Below are positions 23,576 to 42,500 of a stretch of 42,500 nt of DNA, piece by piece; position 1 is the first letter of the stretch, and each line of letters begins with the position of its first letter. This DNA is from Cristatella mucedo (Eukaryota > Bryozoa > Phylactolaemata > Cristatellidae), in contig WPIO01000079.1 of assembly GCA_009760855.2 (NCBI GenBank), forward strand, positions 60,001-102,500, given 5' to 3'. The translations under genes were made by a program, and so were the position numbers. The notes below the pieces were generated by a model, which saw nothing but the letters and a program-made list of their open reading frames with translations, was not told the DNA's origin and searched no databases.

Positions 23576-23935
23576 TTGCACTTGATAAAGCGCCCTCAGA
23601 GAACTTAATCTCTTTCTAGGCACTTTACATTTGCTGCAAAGTGATACGCAATAGAATAGACAAGATAACAACGAACGGCAGGGCTACATGTTGAAAAGCT
23701 AGTATCACGTATGACCATTAAGACATAACACACTAGTATCGCATATGGCCATTAAGACGTATCACACTCATAATGATAAGTCACTGACTGCATGGATTAG
23801 GTGGTCACAAAGTACGATTTCCTGTATCAGCATTCGCATTCAAGAGAATTGTAAAGCGCCTAGAAAGAGATTAAGTTCTCTGAGGGCGCTTTATCAAGTG
23901 CAATATATTATTATTATATTATATTAAATGAGCCG
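23542..23935. mobile_element. Inverted pair of LINE B 3' tips (TIR-like composite)
   Basis: The left end is ATT-type tail (as AAT), TTGCACTTGATAAAGCGCCC and on to TTTCTAGGCACTTTAC. The right end is GTAAAGCGCCTAGAAAGAGA through TTTATCAAGTGCAATAT plus an ATT repeat. The two are reverse complements over about 60 bp with one visible difference. They share AAGTGCAATAT, which other LINE B tips in the window lack. The roughly 200-bp interior contains a tandem duplication of CTAGTATC.C.TATG.CCATT (23699 and 23732). Confidence 0.75.
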
Positions 23936-24090
23936 TTACTGCTCACGAGATAAGTGGCTCACTCTTTCGGACCGATGTCGTCGGTTTGAATACTGCAGTT
24001 GGTTGATTTTTTATGGCCAACAACAAGCGGTAGTGATAACCGATAAGGCTCTTCTGCTACTATACAAATGAAGCTTTTAAATAAGCTAAC
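23936..24090 (+). mobile_element. Degraded tRNA-derived SINE
   Basis: GAGCCGTTACTGCTCACGAG, a B-box relic GGTTTGAATACTGCAG, then GGCTCTTCTGCTACTATAC and TTTTAAATAAGCTAAC match the SINE in order. It sits directly against the LINE B tip on its left. Confidence 0.7.
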
Positions 24091-24145
24091 ACACACACAT
24101 ATATATATACATATATATATTTATATATATATGTATGTATATATT
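24090..24145. repeat. AC/AT microsatellite
   Basis: ACACACAC followed by ATATATATAC and ATGTATGTATAT runs. Confidence 0.85.
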
Positions 24146-24348
24146 CTTAATTGAGGAGGGGTAGTTGGTAGATAGAGCTTTTTAAATGTACAAGGTATGT
24201 GAAGGTCAAAAACCATTAAGTATCACCGGCAGTTGACAAACTTGAAATAGTCGGGGCGTCTGTCTGGCAGAAAGCTGGCACTGAATGCATACTTGATGCG
24301 GTACTTGGGTTTCTAAGGGACGATCATTTTCTGCAAGGTGCAAAAATA

Positions 24349-40066
<15,718 letters not shown>

Positions 40067-40424
40067 CTGTGACAACGAATGACAACGCTGAGCAAGCCAT
40101 CGATAGCTACCGAAAAATGCACAGCCCGTCAAGATTGCAAACCGCATTGAGCAGGCAGGCATGCAAGCAGATGCATATGCAGAATGAAACTCATTATCAA
40201 GCAAAATCTTGACCATACCGGGACCGTTAGTCGCACGGGGCAAAAAGAGTGTGTGCAAGCTGATTGACCTGACAATGTACCTGTCAGGTTAATCCAAGAA
40301 GAGCCTATCCAATGCTTGCCAACCCCCTTTCGGAATGTCAGCATCCAAGCATTAACACGTCTCGTAGACGTGCAAGCAAGTAAGCAAAGCAAGAGAGCCT
40401 CTGCGCTGGCTGAAATAATAATAG
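40067..40424. other. Upstream WDR17-like intron
   Basis: Nothing else recognised. Confidence 0.35.
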
Positions 40425-40655
40425 CGATAATAATAATAATAGTAATATGACATGTACAGCTACAGCCCACAAAAGCGCACACGCGCACATGCATGGAGCA
40501 AAGGCAGTGAGCAATATGTAGGATAAAGCTGCTTCTTTTTAAGTGCGATCCAGGCCAGGAGATGTCGGCGGGTATTAAGTTCTAGGCTCTGGAATAAACC
40601 AACTTACTTGTTCTGGGCAAGCCAAGTTTGATTCAGAAATTTGAAAACTTAACGT
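40425..40655 (-). mobile_element. LINE B-like fragment, very old
   Basis: ATAATAATAG-type tail, then AGTGCGATCCAGGCCAGGAG and TTAAGTTCTAGGCTCTGG match the antisense C-terminal region of LINE B with many changes. Confidence 0.5.
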
Positions 40656-40679
40656 TCGGCTCTGCCAGCATATCTGCTG

Positions 40680-41475
40680 CTGCATCTGCACGAAATCTAG
40701 GTGTCCATGTTCCAAAGTGACCTAGCATTAGACGACCACATCAGCTCCATAGTCAAGTCTGCCTACTACCAGCTACATAACATTGCTAAAAAATATTCGA
40801 GCTTGTTTAGACAGGGATACCACATCTGTATTGGTCCGTGCATTTGTGACGTCCCGTCTTGACTTCTGTAACTCACTGCGAGCTGGCCTACCGGCCTGTG
40901 CACTCAGGCACTTACAGCTGGTGCAAAACTCTGCAGCTAGCCTTGTCTGTCGTGAGCCTCACAGCCGCCACATAAAACCACTTCTAGCCGACCTGCACAG
41001 GGTCCCAGTCAGGCAACGCACCGACTTCAAGGTTTTGTTGCTCACTTTTAGGTCCCTTCATTCTTTGGCTCCAGTCTATCTCTCAGATCTACTCCCCCAC
41101 CAGGCTAAGCAACGTGCAACCTGCTTTTGGGAACCTAACTGTTTACCCATACCTCGTATCAATCGCAAATCCTTTAGAGATCATACCTTTAGTTGGTATG
41201 CTCCCAAAGCCTGGAACTCACTCCCGACTAACGTTAACGACACCCTCTTTCTTGAAAACATTTAAAACTAAGCTACAAGCACATCTTGTTATCACAGCAT
41301 TATTTGGTCCCTGTGATCTGTCTTTTGTGTGCTCATAGGTGATGACACTGTGCATGCTGCCACTAACCATATTTCCTTGTTGACCCTGTGTATGTCATCT
41401 CTGACCATGTTATACTTGTTGACCATTGAGCATGCAGCCACTAACTATTCAATCATGCTTCTATCAGATGCAAGA
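40680..41475 (+). mobile_element. LINE B, 3' portion without tail
   Basis: ARNLGVHVP near 40693 is followed by a frameshift. From 40783 an open frame reads NIRACLDRDTTSVLVRAFVT, SRLDFCNSLRAGLPACALRH, LPHQAKQRATCF and FSWYAPKAWNSLP. The 3' UTR fades near 41475 without stem-loop or tail, so the copy is also 3'-damaged. It includes a short internal repeat of TGCATGCTGCCACTAACCAT type. Confidence 0.85.
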
Positions 41476-41742
41476 GGTCGGCAAACTCCGGCCTTTAGGA
41501 CGGATCGGCCTAGCTGGTGCTCCAGTGGCCTGGCGGCCCCCTAATTATTTATCGATTAATCCGGCCTAATTGCGTTATCATGGTTTTCTTCCCCTCCACT
41601 ATATAGAGAGGTACCTTGACTTATGAGTATCCAAACTAACGAGTTCCCGAGACATAAGCAGCCGTCTCCCGGCCGCTTTTGCTTTTAGTTGAGAGCTGTT
41701 ATTGTTACTGTTATTGTGCAATGTCTCGGGAATGAAAATCTC
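41476..41742. other. No feature recognised
   Basis: Short unassigned stretch between two LINE fragments. Confidence 0.35.
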
Positions 41743-42030
41743 ATGACAAAGAGTAGTTGTCGTTGCGTAAGAATTGTGGAAGCGAGTTCCACAGTCTAGG
41801 ACCTGCAGAGCTAAAGCTTCTGTCGCCAACGGTCTTTAAGCAAAGGAATGGGACAGTTAATTTATTGTCCACACAGGACCTGAGGGCGCGAACAGGCTGA
41901 AACTGATGCAGCAGTTCAGCTAGGTACGAAGGAGCCAAGCCGTGGCGGGCCTTGTGGGTCAGCGTAAGAACCTTGCTCTGAATCCGTTGGTCAACCGGCA
42001 TCCATCTTAGCTCTTTTAGCAAAGGTAATA
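41743..42030 (-). mobile_element. LINE A internal fragment
   Basis: The minus-strand frame reads LKELRWMPVDQRIQSKVLTL, THKARHGLAPSYLAELLHQF and GPRLWNSLPQFLRNDN; truncated at both ends, without 3' UTR. Confidence 0.85.
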
Positions 42031-42331
42031 CTTCACTAAGTGTGGCCTCTCCTTAAAGAACACAAGACATGACGTTATGAGCTACCTCGTGGCATCAACT
42101 GTTGCAAGATCTGACTATAAGACAGCTACCAAACATCTTAAACAATCTTGGAGATCTATAAAAAGTGCAAAAATAGCAAACAGTTCAAGGAGCATACTGG
42201 CAGACCCAATGAAGAGAAAGTTGAAAGTTGCAGTGACAGCTGCAGCAGGGGTCGGTGGTCAGTATAACAAAGACAATCGGGTCATAAAGACAATCGGAAC
42301 AGGATGTGACATTGACTGGCAAAGTATGATG

Positions 42332-42485
42332 GGCCGTGATAGCCAAAGAGGTAAGGTGCTTGCTCTTCACGCCCTAGATCGTGGGTTCGGATCCTGCAGT
42401 GGGCAATCCTTTATCGTCAACGTCAATGTGATAGTCGTTAAGGCTCTTCTGTTGCTATACAAATGAGCTTGTTAAATCGACTTCT
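42332..42485 (+). mobile_element. tRNA-derived SINE, degraded
   Basis: GATAGCCAAAGAGGTAAGGTGC (A-box region), GTGGGTTCGGATCC (B box), GGCTCTTCTGTTGCTATAC and GAGCTTGTTAAATCGACTT. The variable-arm hairpin is deleted to CGCCCTAGATCG. Confidence 0.8.
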
Positions 42486-42500
42486 ATTTTGCATATAAAG

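Overview
This window reads as nuclear DNA of a metazoan, most likely an invertebrate. It has spliced genes with short GT-AG exons and introns full of retroposons, two families of LINE debris, tRNA-derived SINEs, and long GA/CT, GT, CAG and ATT simple repeats. I see no bacterial operons, CRISPR arrays or rRNA. The species cannot be named from the sequence.

Two host genes stand out, both on the minus strand and both reconstructed here by splice-site and reading-phase matching. (1) At 2.6-14.6 kb, possibly starting at 20.45 kb, lies an LRRC74A/B-like gene. It has an Ala/Gly-rich N-terminal exon, then about nine ribonuclease-inhibitor-type leucine-rich repeats spread over eight exons, then two canonical EF-hand loops and a low-complexity tail ending in TAA at 2608-2610. 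The 13 core exons keep one open frame (1,887 nt, 628 codons plus stop). (2) At 24.3-40.1 kb lies the 3' half of a WDR17-like gene, covering the helical region after the WD40 propellers. It has eight exons, 456 codons plus stop. The upstream exons, including the propellers, are not visible and probably lie beyond 42.5 kb. A stop codon and AATAAA sit exactly at the donor of its sixth visible exon, which suggests alternative 3' ends.

The rest is mostly mobile DNA. 'LINE A' and 'LINE B' (my labels) are CR1/L2/Jockey-like non-LTR elements, nearly all 5'-truncated and broken. A ends in a stem-loop plus ACATT repeats. B ends in a different stem-loop plus an ATT repeat, and B tips occur more than a dozen times. 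A SINE family with A and B boxes and a tRNA-like fold with a long variable arm is present in at least eight copies. There are two clean nested insertions: a SINE inside LINE A at 17.2 kb, and LINE B inside LINE A at 32.95 kb, each with a short target duplication.

Layout: 0-0.7 kb LINE A end; 1.8-3.7 kb SINEs, last LRRC74-like exon and a minisatellite; 4.3-14.6 kb LRRC74-like exons with LINE B tips and CAG/CCGC tracts in introns; 15.4-17.9 kb old LINE A; 18-22 kb mostly unexplained, with a CpG-rich stretch, a possible first exon and a 355-bp palindrome-ended element; 22.4-25.5 kb giant GA/GACA tracts, an inverted LINE B-tip pair and the last WDR17-like exon; 26-42.5 kb WDR17-like exons scattered among LINE and SINE copies. 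I found no obvious new defence or metabolic system. The most unusual items are the inverted LINE-tip element, the palindrome-ended element and the stop/donor overlap.
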